Positions 1 to 9,025 of a stretch of 64,000 bases of DNA are shown here, piece by piece. The stretch comes from Opitutaceae bacterium TAV5. GTDB taxonomy: Bacteria; Verrucomicrobiota; Verrucomicrobiia; Opitutales; Opitutaceae. Below the pieces are notes generated by a model. The model was not told where the DNA came from. It ran no database searches and saw only the letters and a list, made by a program, of their open reading frames with translations. The DNA is taken from positions 6,805,001 through 6,869,000 of the forward strand of contig CP007053.1 of assembly GCA_000242935.3 (NCBI GenBank), in the 5' to 3' direction. Both the position numbers and the translations under genes were made by a program. The first letter of the stretch is position 1. The number at the start of each line of letters is the position of its first letter.

Positions 1-155
1 TTCCATTTTCGCTCCGTGTCAGCTCTCCCGGTCTGGCCGAAGCCACGCTCACCTTTCCCGGCAGGTGATCAAACCCGAAAACCGGCCCGTCTAACGGGTG
101 AAGCAGCGACGCCATTGAAATTTGCTCCGGAGCGTTGCAGGCTGCGGTTCTCTTT

Positions 156-1553
156 ATGCCCCGCCGCCTTCTGCCAGTTTTTTTCGCTCTTTGGTTCGCC
201 ACTCAGGCAACCTTCGCCGCCGACTCCGCCTGCACCGTCGAGGTCCGCACCAAACCCGGCGCTCCGTGGCGGACGGAAAACGTCCGGCTTCTCGCCGATC
301 TGCCCCTTCCTCCCGCGGAGACGGTCCCGCTCGACCGCTTCGGCGGTGACGCCCGCGTGCCGCTTCACGCCACCGGCTTTTTCCGTGTCGAACGGGCCGC
401 CGGCGGCCGCTGGTGGCTCGTGACGCCGGACGGGCACCCGTGGTATTCCGTCGGCCTCGCCGTCGTCAAGTCCGCCTCCGGACGCTCCGCCGTTGTCCGC
501 GAAGCCCTGCGGGAAAAATTCGGCTCCGCCGCCAACTGGGCTGAAACCACCACGCACGACCTTCGCGCTCTCGGTTTCAACTCGCTCGGAGCGTGGTCCG
601 AAACCGCCCCCCTCCGCGCCGTCGCCCGTCCCCTGCCCTACACGCTCGTTCACAATTTCATGGGCAGCTACGGCCGCAAGCGCGGCGGCACGTATCCGCT
701 TCCCGGGCACACCGGCTATCCGGAAAACGCCATCTTTGTTTTCGATCCGGAATTCGAGCGGTTCTGCGACGAATTCGCCGCCGCCCGGCTGCCGGCGACG
801 CGCGACGATCCTTGGCTGGTCGGTTATTTTTCCGACAACGAACTGCCCTTTCGTTCCCGCACGCTCGACAATTTCCTCCGGCTTCCGGCCGACGATCCCG
901 GCGGGCGCGCTGCCCGCGACTGGCTGCACGCCCGCCGCGGCTCCGCCGACGCCGCACCCTCAACCGACGACCGCGCCACCTTCCTCGGCTACGTTGCCGA
1001 TCGCTATTACCGCATCGTCTCCGCCGCCATCCGCCGTCACGACCCGAATCACCTCTACCTGGGTTCGCGGCTCCACGGTCAGGCGCTCGCCAGCGAGGCC
1101 GTGTGGACCGCCGCCGGCCGGTATGTCGATGTGATCGCCGCCAACATCTACGGTCAATGGACGCCGGACCGCGACCGGTTTGCCCGCTGGGCACGCTGGA
1201 GCGGCCGTCCTTTCCTCGTCAGCGAGTGGTACGTGAAGGCGGAGGATTCCGGCCTGCCCAATACCACCGGCGCCGGCTGGATCGTCCGCACCCAGGCCGA
1301 CCGTGGGCGCTTTTACCAGCATTTTGCCCTCGGCCTGCTGGAAACGCCTTCCTGCGTCGGCTGGCACTGGTTCCGGTACATGGACAATGATCCCGCCGAC
1401 CTCTCCACCGATCCCTCCAACCGCGATTCCAACAAGGGCATTCTCGACATCCGGTTCACGCCCTGGACCGGCCTCACCAGGGCCATGCGCCCGCTCAACG
1501 AACGCGTGTACGATCTCGTCGACTATTTCGACCGGCCCGGCCGTGATTCCTGA
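156..1553 (+). CDS. secreted glycoside hydrolase-like TIM-barrel protein
   Basis: This is a 465-residue protein beginning with a clear signal peptide (MPRRLLPVFFALWFATQATFAAD). An upstream in-frame TTG at 135 is possible, but ATG 156 puts the signal at the very N-terminus. The body looks like a clan-A type (beta/alpha)8 glycosidase, related in flavour to agarase/GH5-like enzymes. A putative acid/base Glu sits in SDNELPF (about residue 229) and a putative nucleophile Glu in LVSEWYVK (about 357). Substrate is unknown; export and motifs suggest polysaccharide breakdown outside the cytoplasm. Its last 31 bases overlap the convergent rsmE. The family call is inference from motifs only. Confidence 0.65.
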   Translation: MPRRLLPVFFALWFATQATFAADSACTVEVRTKPGAPWRTENVRLLADLPLPPAETVPLDRFGGDARVPLHATGFFRVERAAGGRWWLVTPDGHPWYSVGLAVVKSASGRSAVVREALREKFGSAANWAETTTHDLRALGFNSLGAWSETAPLRAVARPLPYTLVHNFMGSYGRKRGGTYPLPGHTGYPENAIFVFDPEFERFCDEFAAARLPATRDDPWLVGYFSDNELPFRSRTLDNFLRLPADDPGGRAARDWLHARRGSADAAPSTDDRATFLGYVADRYYRIVSAAIRRHDPNHLYLGSRLHGQALASEAVWTAAGRYVDVIAANIYGQWTPDRDRFARWARWSGRPFLVSEWYVKAEDSGLPNTTGAGWIVRTQADRGRFYQHFALGLLETPSCVGWHWFRYMDNDPADLSTDPSNRDSNKGILDIRFTPWTGLTRAMRPLNERVYDLVDYFDRPGRDS

Positions 1554-2305
1554 CAGGTTGCCGGAGCATCGGCAGAAGCCCGGCCGGACGAACCGGCGAT
1601 CATCACCGCCAGCCCCGCCACCACTGCCGTTTCCACCCGCAGGACCCGCGAACCCAGGTGAACGAGCGTGAAGCCGCTCCCGCGCAGCAGGTCGCGGTCG
1701 TGGTCGCCCCAGCCGCGCTCCGGGCCGACGGCGAGCACGCAGCCGCCGGAACGTTTGCCCGCGACCGCCTCATGCAGGCCGGCGGTCGCCTCGTAATTGT
1801 CGAGCGCGATGCGTAACGAAGCAGCGGATACATTCTCATCCGCCAGCGCCTGCGCCAGCGAACGGTTCCAGGTGACGGCCGGCAGGCTCGTGTCGAACGC
1901 CTGTTGCGCCGCGTCCACGAGATGCCGCCGCCATTCACCGGAGCGCCACAGCGTGCTCGCGGCGTAGTTGGGGTCGGTCTTTTCCGTCGCCACAAAGTGG
2001 ATCGCGCCTACGCCGAGCGTGGTCGCCTCGAACAGGATCTTGCGCGCGGTCTGCGGGCGCGCCAGGCCGACGACGAGCGTCACGGGCGGAAGCGGCGGCG
2101 GCTCGCGCGTGGCCGCAAACGAGAGCGTCAGTCCGCTCGGCGTCACGCCGGCGAGGGTCGCCTTGCCTAGCGGACCGTCGATCAGGCCGGCGTCGAAGGT
2201 GTCGCCCGGCCGGCGGCGGAGCACCGCGAGGATATGCTCCGCCCGCGGGTCGGTCCGCGGGAGCGGTTTTGCCAGTTCGGAAGGTTCGAAGAGGATGAGG
2301 TTCAT
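1523..2305 (-). CDS. rsmE: 16S rRNA (uracil-1498-N3)-methyltransferase
   Basis: 260 residues, the usual length for RsmE. The SPOUT knot signature is present near the C-terminus: AVGPERGWGDHDRDLL followed by LGSRVLRVETAVVAG. The N-terminal RNA-binding PUA-like part is shorter and less conserved. The enzyme methylates N3 of U1498 in 16S rRNA of the assembled 30S subunit using SAM. The last residues (after about 240) are Ser/Arg-rich and overlap the end of the convergent glycosidase gene. It stands alone, with a repeat-rich spacer upstream. Confidence 0.93.
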   Translation of the reverse strand: MNLILFEPSELAKPLPRTDPRAEHILAVLRRRPGDTFDAGLIDGPLGKATLAGVTPSGLTLSFAATREPPPLPPVTLVVGLARPQTARKILFEATTLGVGAIHFVATEKTDPNYAASTLWRSGEWRRHLVDAAQQAFDTSLPAVTWNRSLAQALADENVSAASLRIALDNYEATAGLHEAVAGKRSGGCVLAVGPERGWGDHDRDLLRGSGFTLVHLGSRVLRVETAVVAGLAVMIAGSSGRASADAPATCQESRPGRSK

Positions 2306-2309
2306 CAGC

Positions 2310-2439
2310 GTGGCGCGGGCGTCCCGCCCGCGTCAGAAGTGGCACGGCCATCCTGGCCGTGGACGGCGCGAAGCGCCGCCGGTTTGTTTCCGGTCGCTGC
2401 GGAGAGGCAACGCACACGGGCAAGGATGCCCGTGCCACG
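2310..2439. repeat. composite intergenic palindrome, GTGGCACGG family
   Basis: Between rsmE and the aldo/keto reductase lie two hairpins opened by GTGGCGCGGGCG and GTGGCACGGCC, an inner GGCGCGAAGCGCC hairpin, and a closing GGGCAAGGATGCCCGTGCCAC. The outer GTGGCAC/GTGCCAC arms are inverted relative to each other, so the whole can fold into a branched structure. Related copies occur near 30.6 and 40.4 kb. The spacer continues to 2513 with further short palindromes around GCATGC and no gene. Confidence 0.8.
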
Positions 2440-2513
2440 TTCGGGCGTGCCGCATGCATCCGGCATGCGCGGAGGCATGCTGCTACGTAACCACAGAATG
2501 CATTTCCCTCTCC

Positions 2514-3506
2514 TCACCCTGCCAGCGCCTTTTCGATCGCCGCCAGTTCGTCGGAGGAGAAGTCGAGGGTCTTCAGCGCGGCGAGGTTGTCCTCGAGCTG
2601 GCTGACCTTGCTGGCTCCGATCAGTGCCGTAGTCACGCGCTTGTCGCGGATCGTCCAGGCCAGCGCCATCTGCGCCAGCGACTGGCCGCGCTCGCGGGCG
2701 ATCGCATCGAGCGCCTTCACCTTCGCCAGCACTTCGGGTGTCACGCGGTCGGCCTTGAGGAAACCGTGCGCCTTGGCGGCGCGGGCGTCGTCGGGAATGC
2801 CGTTGAGATAACGATTGGTGAGAAGCCCCTGCGCCAGCGGCGAGAACGGGATGCAGCCCATGCCCTCGCGTTCCAGCACGCCGAGCAGTTCGGGTTCGAT
2901 CCAGCGGTTGAACATGTTGTAAACCGGCTGGTGGATGAGCGCCGGCACGCCCAGTTCGCGCAGCAGTTTCGCGGCGCGCGCCGTCTGTTCGGCGTTGTAG
3001 TTGGAAAGACCGGCATGGATCGCCTTGCCGCTGCGCACGGCATGGGCGAGCGCGCCCATCGATTCCTCCAGCGGCGTGTCGGGATCGGGGCGGTGGTGAT
3101 AAAAAATGTCGACGTAGTCGAGCCCGAGGCGGCGGAGCGAGGCGTCGAGGGAAGAGAGCAGGTATTTGCGCGAACCCCACTCGCCATACGGGCCGGGCCA
3201 CATCCGGTAGCCGGCCTTGGTGGAAATCACGAGTTCGTCGCGGTACGGGGCGAGGTCATGGCGGAGCATTTTCCCGAAATTCTCCTCGGCCGAGCCGGGC
3301 GGCGGACCGTAGTTGTTGGCGAGATCGAAGTGCGTGACGCCGAGATCGAAAGCGCGCCGCACGATGGCGCGGCTGTTTTCGAATACATCGACACCGCCGA
3401 AGTTGTGCCACAGTCCGAGCGAGACCAGCGGCAGGTGCAGGCCGGAGCGGCCGCAGCGGCGGTAGAGCGAGGGATTATCGTAACGGGACGGGGAAGCGAG
3501 ATACAT
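2514..3506 (-). CDS. aldo/keto reductase, YghZ/Gpr (L-glyceraldehyde-3-phosphate reductase) type
   Basis: 330 residues from ATG 3506; a longer ORF exists but this start reproduces the family N-terminus (YLASPSRYDNPSLYRRCGRSG, then LVSLGLWHNFGG). The catalytic tetrad is visible: Asp and Tyr in DLANNYGPPPG, Lys in STKAGYRMW and His in IFYHHRPD. The C-terminal ALIGASKVSQLEDN is the NADPH-phosphate binding segment. Family members reduce aldehydes such as L-glyceraldehyde 3-phosphate or methylglyoxal with NADPH in the cytoplasm. Monocistronic here; true substrate unknown. Confidence 0.9.
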   Translation of the reverse strand: MYLASPSRYDNPSLYRRCGRSGLHLPLVSLGLWHNFGGVDVFENSRAIVRRAFDLGVTHFDLANNYGPPPGSAEENFGKMLRHDLAPYRDELVISTKAGYRMWPGPYGEWGSRKYLLSSLDASLRRLGLDYVDIFYHHRPDPDTPLEESMGALAHAVRSGKAIHAGLSNYNAEQTARAAKLLRELGVPALIHQPVYNMFNRWIEPELLGVLEREGMGCIPFSPLAQGLLTNRYLNGIPDDARAAKAHGFLKADRVTPEVLAKVKALDAIARERGQSLAQMALAWTIRDKRVTTALIGASKVSQLEDNLAALKTLDFSSDELAAIEKALAG

Positions 3507-3700
3507 GGGATCCGTTACTGCCCGTTGCCGGTCCGGCTGCCAAACGGATTCTGCAAGACCGGACAGCCTTGTGGCCGGCAAACAGCGGAGGCGGCCCGGC
3601 AGCCATCCGGTTTGCACAGGAAGACGCGGCGAAGACCGCCGCTTCTTCTGTCATTCTGTCGTAGCAACACTCAGGCAAGATGCCCGACGATGCGCGTCGG

Positions 3701-3955
3701 TCAGCGATCCTCGTAGGTGAGCCCCTGAATCACACCCTGTGCATCGACCTTGAGCGTGGTCACGTCGTCACCGTCCTGGAAGACCCAGGTGGACGTCCCG
3801 TCGGGATTCGGGATGCGATCCTTCGGCGCGCCGTGCTTGGACAGATATTTCGCCGCCGGTTCGCCGACCCATTCCTTGCTGAGCGATTTTTGCGAGACAC
3901 AGCCGCCGGCAAGCAGGGCGGCAACAAGACTGAACAGGAGGATAGAGGTTTTCAT
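3701..3955 (-). CDS. small lipoprotein of unknown function
   Basis: 84 residues from ATG 3955. The N-terminus MKTSILLFSLVAALLAGGCVSQK is a type II signal with lipobox LAGGC, so the mature protein should be lipid-anchored. The rest (AAKYLSKHGAPKDRIPNPDGTSTWVFQDGDDVTTLKVD) resembles the short SmpA/OmlA-like or DUF-type envelope lipoproteins in which a Gly-x-Pro turn is followed by beta strands, but no confident family is claimed. Confidence 0.7.
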   Translation of the reverse strand: MKTSILLFSLVAALLAGGCVSQKSLSKEWVGEPAAKYLSKHGAPKDRIPNPDGTSTWVFQDGDDVTTLKVDAQGVIQGLTYEDR

Positions 3956-4033
3956 AGGGTTAATGATATATGGAGTCCGACCTGTACCCTGCCTCAACTT
4001 CGCGGTCTGGCAACCCTGCCATGCAAAATCATG

Positions 4034-4915
4034 TCAGGAAGGCGGCCGGCCCTCCGGCGCAGGCGAGGCGGATGCGGCGGGCTGCGCGCGCCGGAGTTTC
4101 TCGAGGCGGTCGAGCACGTCGGCGTTCATGCGGTCCACCTTTTCGTGCAGGTGCATGATCTCGAGTTCGGCCTTCAGGTTCACATCGTACTCCACGTCGG
4201 AGCGTACCCGGTCCTTCGCCGCCTGGCGGTTCTGGCTCAACAGCACGAAGACCGAGAGGAAAATCGCTTCCAGCGAAACCGTCAGCGTGAGAAACCCGAA
4301 CGGATACGGATCGAACTGCGGGATGCCCGGCACCTTCACCGTGTTGAGAACGAGCCAGAGCGTGAACCAGATCACGTGCAGGATCAGGAACGTGATGCTG
4401 CCGGCAAACTCCGCGATCCAGTCCGCCGACTTCTGCACGAGAGTGCGGTTGTCCGCCGCGGCCTCGTTGACGTTGCGCGTGGCCGTGTGCCGCAGTTTTT
4501 CGGCCGATACACGCATGCGGCGCCCCATCGCGGTGAGAAAACTCATCGCCGTGGTCGGGTGCGCCTGCAAAAATGCCTCGAGGCGGTCACGGCTCACGCG
4601 CACGGCCTCGAGATCCTCCACCACACGGACCGAAGCGCTGCGCGGTCCTCCGTCGAGCATCGAAAGTTCGCCAAAAAATTCTCCCGCCCGGGGCGTCTCG
4701 AGCACGACCTGTTCGCCGGTGTTGTTCTTGAAAAACACCTCCACATGGCCCGTGCAGATCACATAGAACGAATCACCCGGATCGCCGACGTTGAATACCG
4801 TCGAATTTTTCGGATAACGGACGATTTCCAGGGTTTTCCCCAGCGTCTCGCGTTCCTGATCGCTCAGGAATTTGAACAGCGGGACCTCTTTCAGCAGGTC
4901 GGCGGCAAGGCTCAT
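4034..4915 (-). CDS. cyclic-nucleotide-binding domain fused to DUF1003 membrane domain
   Basis: 293 residues. Residues about 10-125 form a CNB domain (FNVGDPGDSFYVICTGHVEVF and the phosphate-binding-cassette-like GEFFGELSMLDGGPRSASV). Residues about 165-245 form a DUF1003 module with two transmembrane helices (ITFLILHVIWFTLWLVLN and FLTLTVSLEAIFLSVFVLL) and the family's FDPYPFGFLT and LLSQNRQ signatures. The C-terminus is helical, then Pro/Ala-rich. The layout suggests a ligand-gated or ligand-sensing inner-membrane protein; its biochemical role is not known. Confidence 0.85.
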   Translation of the reverse strand: MSLAADLLKEVPLFKFLSDQERETLGKTLEIVRYPKNSTVFNVGDPGDSFYVICTGHVEVFFKNNTGEQVVLETPRAGEFFGELSMLDGGPRSASVRVVEDLEAVRVSRDRLEAFLQAHPTTAMSFLTAMGRRMRVSAEKLRHTATRNVNEAAADNRTLVQKSADWIAEFAGSITFLILHVIWFTLWLVLNTVKVPGIPQFDPYPFGFLTLTVSLEAIFLSVFVLLSQNRQAAKDRVRSDVEYDVNLKAELEIMHLHEKVDRMNADVLDRLEKLRRAQPAASASPAPEGRPPS

Positions 4916-5061
4916 GTGGCAGGATCGTCAGGATAAACGTTGTGGCAGAAACGCCGGAAGCGGAACGACCGGCACCGTGGCGATGCCTGGGGACGGAGTC
5001 AGCTCATTTTTGCAAAAGACAGACACTTATCACCTTTCCTTGCGTGGCGTGGCCTCTCCCA

Positions 5062-6183
5062 TCACGTCGCCTTCCGCCGGAAAACCACGCCCGCCGCCGT
5101 CAGGGTGACCGCCCCGATCACCAGCAGCGGCCAAGCCAGCTCCGCGACGTGCGCGGGGGTCGCATTTTTCAGGTACACCGCCTTCACCACTTCCATGAAG
5201 TGCCGGATCGGATTGAACCACGAAACATGCTGGAGGAACACCGGCATGTTTTCCACCGGCGCCGCGAAACCCGACAGCATGATCGCCGGCATCATGAAGC
5301 TGAACATCCCCAGAAACGCCTGCTGCTGCGTCGCGCAGACCGACGAAATGAAAAGCCCCACGCCGGCCAGCGCCAGCGCGTAGAGCAGGATGCCGCCGTA
5401 AAGCATCAGCAGGCTGCCCTGGAACGGCACGCGGTAAACGAACACCGCCGCCAGCAGGATGAGCGTCGCCTGAAACGCCGCCACGAGCACCGCCGGGGCG
5501 ATTTTCCCGGCCATGATCATCTCGGGCGTGAACGGCGACACCAGCAACTGGTCAAACGTCCCCTGCTCGCGCTCGCGCGCCACCGAAAGCGCCGTCACCA
5601 CCAGCACGCCCACCGTCGTGATGATCGCGATCAGGCACGGCAGGACGAAGTCGAGGTAATCGAGATTCGGGTTGAACCAGTTGCGCACCGCCAGGGCATC
5701 CTGCGCAGCCGGCCCGGCGACGACGGCAACGGCATCGCCCGCCGCCAGCCCCGCCGCAATCTGCCGGAGGTAGCCCGCGACGATCTGCCCGCTGTTGGAC
5801 CTTCGCCCGTCCAGCACGATCTGCAACTGCGGCGCATCGCCGCGCGCCACCCGCCGGGAAAAATCCGGCGGGATGCGCACCGCCGCCAGCGCCTGCTGCT
5901 CCTCGATGGCGCGCGTCAGCTCCGCCTCGCTTCGCAGAAAAAGGATTTTCGCAAACGTGCGCCGCGCCGAGCCGAGCCGTTGCACGAGTTCGATGGCCGC
6001 CGGTCCGCCATCCCGGTCGTAAACGGCCAGGGTGGCGTTCTTCACTTCCAGCGTCGCCGCCAGCGGGAACAGCGCCATCTGCAGGATCACCGGCATGACC
6101 AGCAGCAACCGCCCCTGGCGGTCGCCGAGCAAGGTCTGCAATTCCTTGCGGACGAGAACGAGTATGCGGCGCAGGGTGTTCAT
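5062..6183 (-). CDS. ABC-2 transporter permease, YbhR-like
   Basis: 373 residues from ATG 6183 (MNTLRRILVLVRKELQTLLGDRQG); the long upstream extension in the same frame lacks sense and is not used. Topology is typical of ABC-2 permeases: one N-terminal helix, a large extracytoplasmic domain (about 45-180), then five helices with AREREQGTFDQLLVSPFTPEMIMAGK as the coupling-helix signature. It is the last gene of the MFP-ATPase-permease-permease operon on this strand and should form a heterodimer with the product of 6246-7373. Confidence 0.9.
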   Translation of the reverse strand: MNTLRRILVLVRKELQTLLGDRQGRLLLVMPVILQMALFPLAATLEVKNATLAVYDRDGGPAAIELVQRLGSARRTFAKILFLRSEAELTRAIEEQQALAAVRIPPDFSRRVARGDAPQLQIVLDGRRSNSGQIVAGYLRQIAAGLAAGDAVAVVAGPAAQDALAVRNWFNPNLDYLDFVLPCLIAIITTVGVLVVTALSVAREREQGTFDQLLVSPFTPEMIMAGKIAPAVLVAAFQATLILLAAVFVYRVPFQGSLLMLYGGILLYALALAGVGLFISSVCATQQQAFLGMFSFMMPAIMLSGFAAPVENMPVFLQHVSWFNPIRHFMEVVKAVYLKNATPAHVAELAWPLLVIGAVTLTAAGVVFRRKAT

Positions 6184-6245
6184 TGTTTTCCGTGTTTGCA
6201 GATTCCGGGGCTCCGGGTGTCGGCCTCGGGGATTTCCACCCGGTT

Positions 6246-7373
6246 TCAGTCCAGCCGCCTCCTTGTTTTCAGCGCGGTGATCCCCAGAAACAGCACCGCG
6301 GTGCAGCCGAGGAAAACCAGACACGGACGCACCACGGGCCACAGGTCGCCCGCCTGGAAAATCGTCTGCATCGCCGTCACGAAATAGCGCGCCGGGATCA
6401 CGTGGCTCGCCGCGCGGACCGGCGCGGGCATCGACGCGATTTCAAAGATGAATCCCGACAGCATCATCGCCGGCAAAAACGCCGCCATGAGCGTGGCCTG
6501 CGCCGCATTGAACTGGTTGCGCGTCACCGTGGAAAGCAGCAGCCCCATCCCCAGCACGCTCAGCAGAAACAGCGACCCCGCCGCCCAGAGCGCGAACAAC
6601 GATCCGCGAAACGGCACGCCCATCACTCCGCGCGCCACCGCCACGCACAGAAACAGCACCGCCATCCCGAGCACGTAGTAGGGCACGATCTTGCCCAGGA
6701 GCATTTCGGCCCGGGTGACCGGCGATGCCAGCAACGCCTCCATGGTCCCGCGTTCCCACTCGCGCGCCACGACGAGCGCCGTGAGCAGCGCGCCGATGAC
6801 CGTCATGATGACCGTGATCGAGCCCGGTATCAGGTAATAGCGGCTCTCCGCCGTCGGGTTGAACCAGAAGGTCTGTTCCAGCGAGATGGCATGCGCGGCG
6901 GGCGGCGGCAGCCCGAGATCGTCCGCGCGGTGCTCCAGCCAGCCCTGCCAGGCGCCGAGCACGTAAGCCTGCACGAAGCTGGCCGTGTTGGGTTCCGAAC
7001 CGTCGGCCACGACCTGGAGCGGCGCGGCCGCCGCGCCCTCGCGCTCCACCCGCGCGGAGAAGTCCGGCGGGATCACCACGAATCCGCGAATCCGCGACCG
7101 CGTCAGCGCCTCGCCCATCGCACCGCGATCCGTGAACGCCTGCACGTCGAGGTAAGGCGATCCGGTAAAACTCGCCGCCAGCCGCCGCGCTTCCGGCGAC
7201 GTGTCTTCGCAGAGCAGCCCGATGCGCGTGCGCCCCGTGTCGAGATTGAGGCCGTATCCGTAAATGAACAACATGACCACCGGCAGGATGAACGCGATGA
7301 GGATGGTCACGGGGTCGCGGACGATCTGCAGCGATTCCTTCCGGCAAAGGGCGACGAGACGACGGAGGTTCAC
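6246..7373 (-). CDS. ABC-2 transporter permease, YbhS-like
   Basis: 375 residues with the same architecture as the next gene: N-terminal helix after RDPVTILIAFILPVVML, a periplasmic domain, then membrane helices with VAREWERGTMEALLASPVTRAEMLLGK. It starts within the 4-base overlap with the ATPase gene (7370-7373), indicating translational coupling. Likely substrates, by analogy with YbhFSR, are small toxic compounds or cations, but this cannot be read from sequence. Confidence 0.9.
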   Translation of the reverse strand: MNLRRLVALCRKESLQIVRDPVTILIAFILPVVMLFIYGYGLNLDTGRTRIGLLCEDTSPEARRLAASFTGSPYLDVQAFTDRGAMGEALTRSRIRGFVVIPPDFSARVEREGAAAAPLQVVADGSEPNTASFVQAYVLGAWQGWLEHRADDLGLPPPAAHAISLEQTFWFNPTAESRYYLIPGSITVIMTVIGALLTALVVAREWERGTMEALLASPVTRAEMLLGKIVPYYVLGMAVLFLCVAVARGVMGVPFRGSLFALWAAGSLFLLSVLGMGLLLSTVTRNQFNAAQATLMAAFLPAMMLSGFIFEIASMPAPVRAASHVIPARYFVTAMQTIFQAGDLWPVVRPCLVFLGCTAVLFLGITALKTRRRLD

Positions 7374-8896
7374 AGCCCGCTCCCCTCCACCAGCGTGATA
7401 AACGCCTCTTCCATCGTTTCCGCGCCGGCCTGCCGCTTCAGTTCCGCCGGAGTGCCGTTGGCGATGAAGCGGCCGCGATACACCAGCCCGATCCGGTCGC
7501 AGTATTCGGCCTCGTCCATGAAATGCGTCGTCACCATCACCGTGACGCCGCGCGCCACCGCCGCCTTGATGTGCGACCAGAACTCGCGGCGCGTCACCGG
7601 ATCCACGCCCGACGTCGGCTCGTCCAGAAACAGCAGGTCCGGCCCATGCATCACCGCGCAGGCCAGCGCCAGCCGTTGCTTGAACCCGAGCGGCAACGAA
7701 TCCGCCTTCGCCGCGAGATACGGCCCCAGGTGAAAACAGTCCGTCACCGCGGCCATCGCCTCGCGCTGGGCCCGTCCGTTGAGGCCGTAGGCTCCGGAAA
7801 AAAACGCCAGGTTCTGCGCCACCGTGAGGAGACCGTAGAGCGAGAACTTTTGCGCCATGTAGCCGATCCGCTGCCTCGCCTGCGCCGGACTGTGCCGCAG
7901 GTCGATCCCCGCCGCCATCGCGTGGCCGGAGGTGGGCGCGAGCAGGCCGCAGAGCATCCGGAACGTGGTCGATTTCCCCGCGCCGTTGGGACCGAGCAAC
8001 CCGTAAATTTCCCCGCGCTTCACTTCAAAGGTGATCCGGTCGGCCGCCGTGAAGTCGCCAAACGTGCGCGTCAGGTCGCGCGTCGCGATCACGGTGGAAC
8101 CATCGCGCGGGATGTCGCGCAGGATGCCCGTCAACGGCGACACTCCCGCCGGCGCTCCGCCGAGAAGCCCGATGAACGCATCCTCGAACCGCGGCCTCTT
8201 CCCGTCCTCGCCTCCGGAAGCCCGGGAGATCAGCTCCGCCGGCGTGCCGGAAAACAACGTTTTCCCCTCGTTGAGCAGCAGCACGTCGTCGCACCGTTCG
8301 GCTTCGTCGAGGTAGGCCGTGCTCCAGACGACCGCGATGCCCTCGCCGGACAACTCGCGCACCATCCGCCACAACTCGCGTCGCGAGATCGGATCCACAC
8401 CCACGCCCGGTTCGTCGAGCAGCAACAACTTCGGCGTGCCGAGCAGCGCGCAGGCCAGCCCGAGTTTTTGTTTCATGCCGCCGGAGAGTTTTCCCGCCAG
8501 CCGGTCCGTAAAACGGGCCAGATCCGTAAACGTCAGCAACCGTTCGAAGGTCGTCCGTCGCTCCGCCCCGACGAGGCCGCGCAGGTCGGCGTGAAGCGTG
8601 AGATTTTCCTGAACCGTGAGGTCCTCGTACAATCCGAATTTTTGCGGCATGTAGCCGACGAGTCCCCGCAGCGCCGCGGCCTCGCGCACCGGATCATGGC
8701 CAAACACCCGGAGGGTTCCCGCATCGGGTTTCATCAACCCGGCCATCAGTCGCATCAGCGTGGTTTTCCCCGCTCCGTCCGGTCCGACGAGTCCTGCGAT
8801 CCGCCCGCGGTGAATCTCCGCCGACACGCCTTCCAGCGCCGGTTTCGGTGAACCGGGAAAGGTGCGGGTAATCTCGCTCAGGGTGACGGCGGGCAT
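7370..8896 (-). CDS. ABC transporter ATPase with two nucleotide-binding domains, YbhF-like
   Basis: 508 residues, two fused NBDs. NBD1 has Walker A GPDGAGKTTL, signature LSGGMKQK and Walker B LLLDEPGVGVDP. NBD2 has GPNGAGKSTT, a degenerate signature LPLGFKQR and LFLDEPTSGVDP. The fused architecture is that of YbhF. It overlaps the downstream permease gene by 4 bases and follows the membrane-fusion gene by about 100 bases. It powers the YbhRS-type permease pair in the inner membrane. Confidence 0.92.
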   Translation of the reverse strand: MPAVTLSEITRTFPGSPKPALEGVSAEIHRGRIAGLVGPDGAGKTTLMRLMAGLMKPDAGTLRVFGHDPVREAAALRGLVGYMPQKFGLYEDLTVQENLTLHADLRGLVGAERRTTFERLLTFTDLARFTDRLAGKLSGGMKQKLGLACALLGTPKLLLLDEPGVGVDPISRRELWRMVRELSGEGIAVVWSTAYLDEAERCDDVLLLNEGKTLFSGTPAELISRASGGEDGKRPRFEDAFIGLLGGAPAGVSPLTGILRDIPRDGSTVIATRDLTRTFGDFTAADRITFEVKRGEIYGLLGPNGAGKSTTFRMLCGLLAPTSGHAMAAGIDLRHSPAQARQRIGYMAQKFSLYGLLTVAQNLAFFSGAYGLNGRAQREAMAAVTDCFHLGPYLAAKADSLPLGFKQRLALACAVMHGPDLLFLDEPTSGVDPVTRREFWSHIKAAVARGVTVMVTTHFMDEAEYCDRIGLVYRGRFIANGTPAELKRQAGAETMEEAFITLVEGSGL

Positions 8897-8904
8897 GGGC
8901 GGGA

Positions 8905-9025
8905 AATGCTGAAGCTGGAATCAGGCACCGGAACGAGACATGTCGAGGAGGCGGAATACGAAAACCGGAGCGTATGCAAGTGCCGCCATTTCAGATTTTC
9001 AGTTTTCAGTTTTCAGTTTTTTCAT
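8905..9025. repeat. CTGAAA-type imperfect palindrome between two operon genes
   Basis: Left arm AAATGCTGAAGCTGGAAT (near 8906-8924) faces a right arm built of repeated TTTTCAG words (8989-9022). The right arm forms the last codons of the membrane-fusion gene, whose C-terminus KKLKTEN is read from repeat DNA. Same word family as 33550-33603 and 56754-56871. Confidence 0.7.
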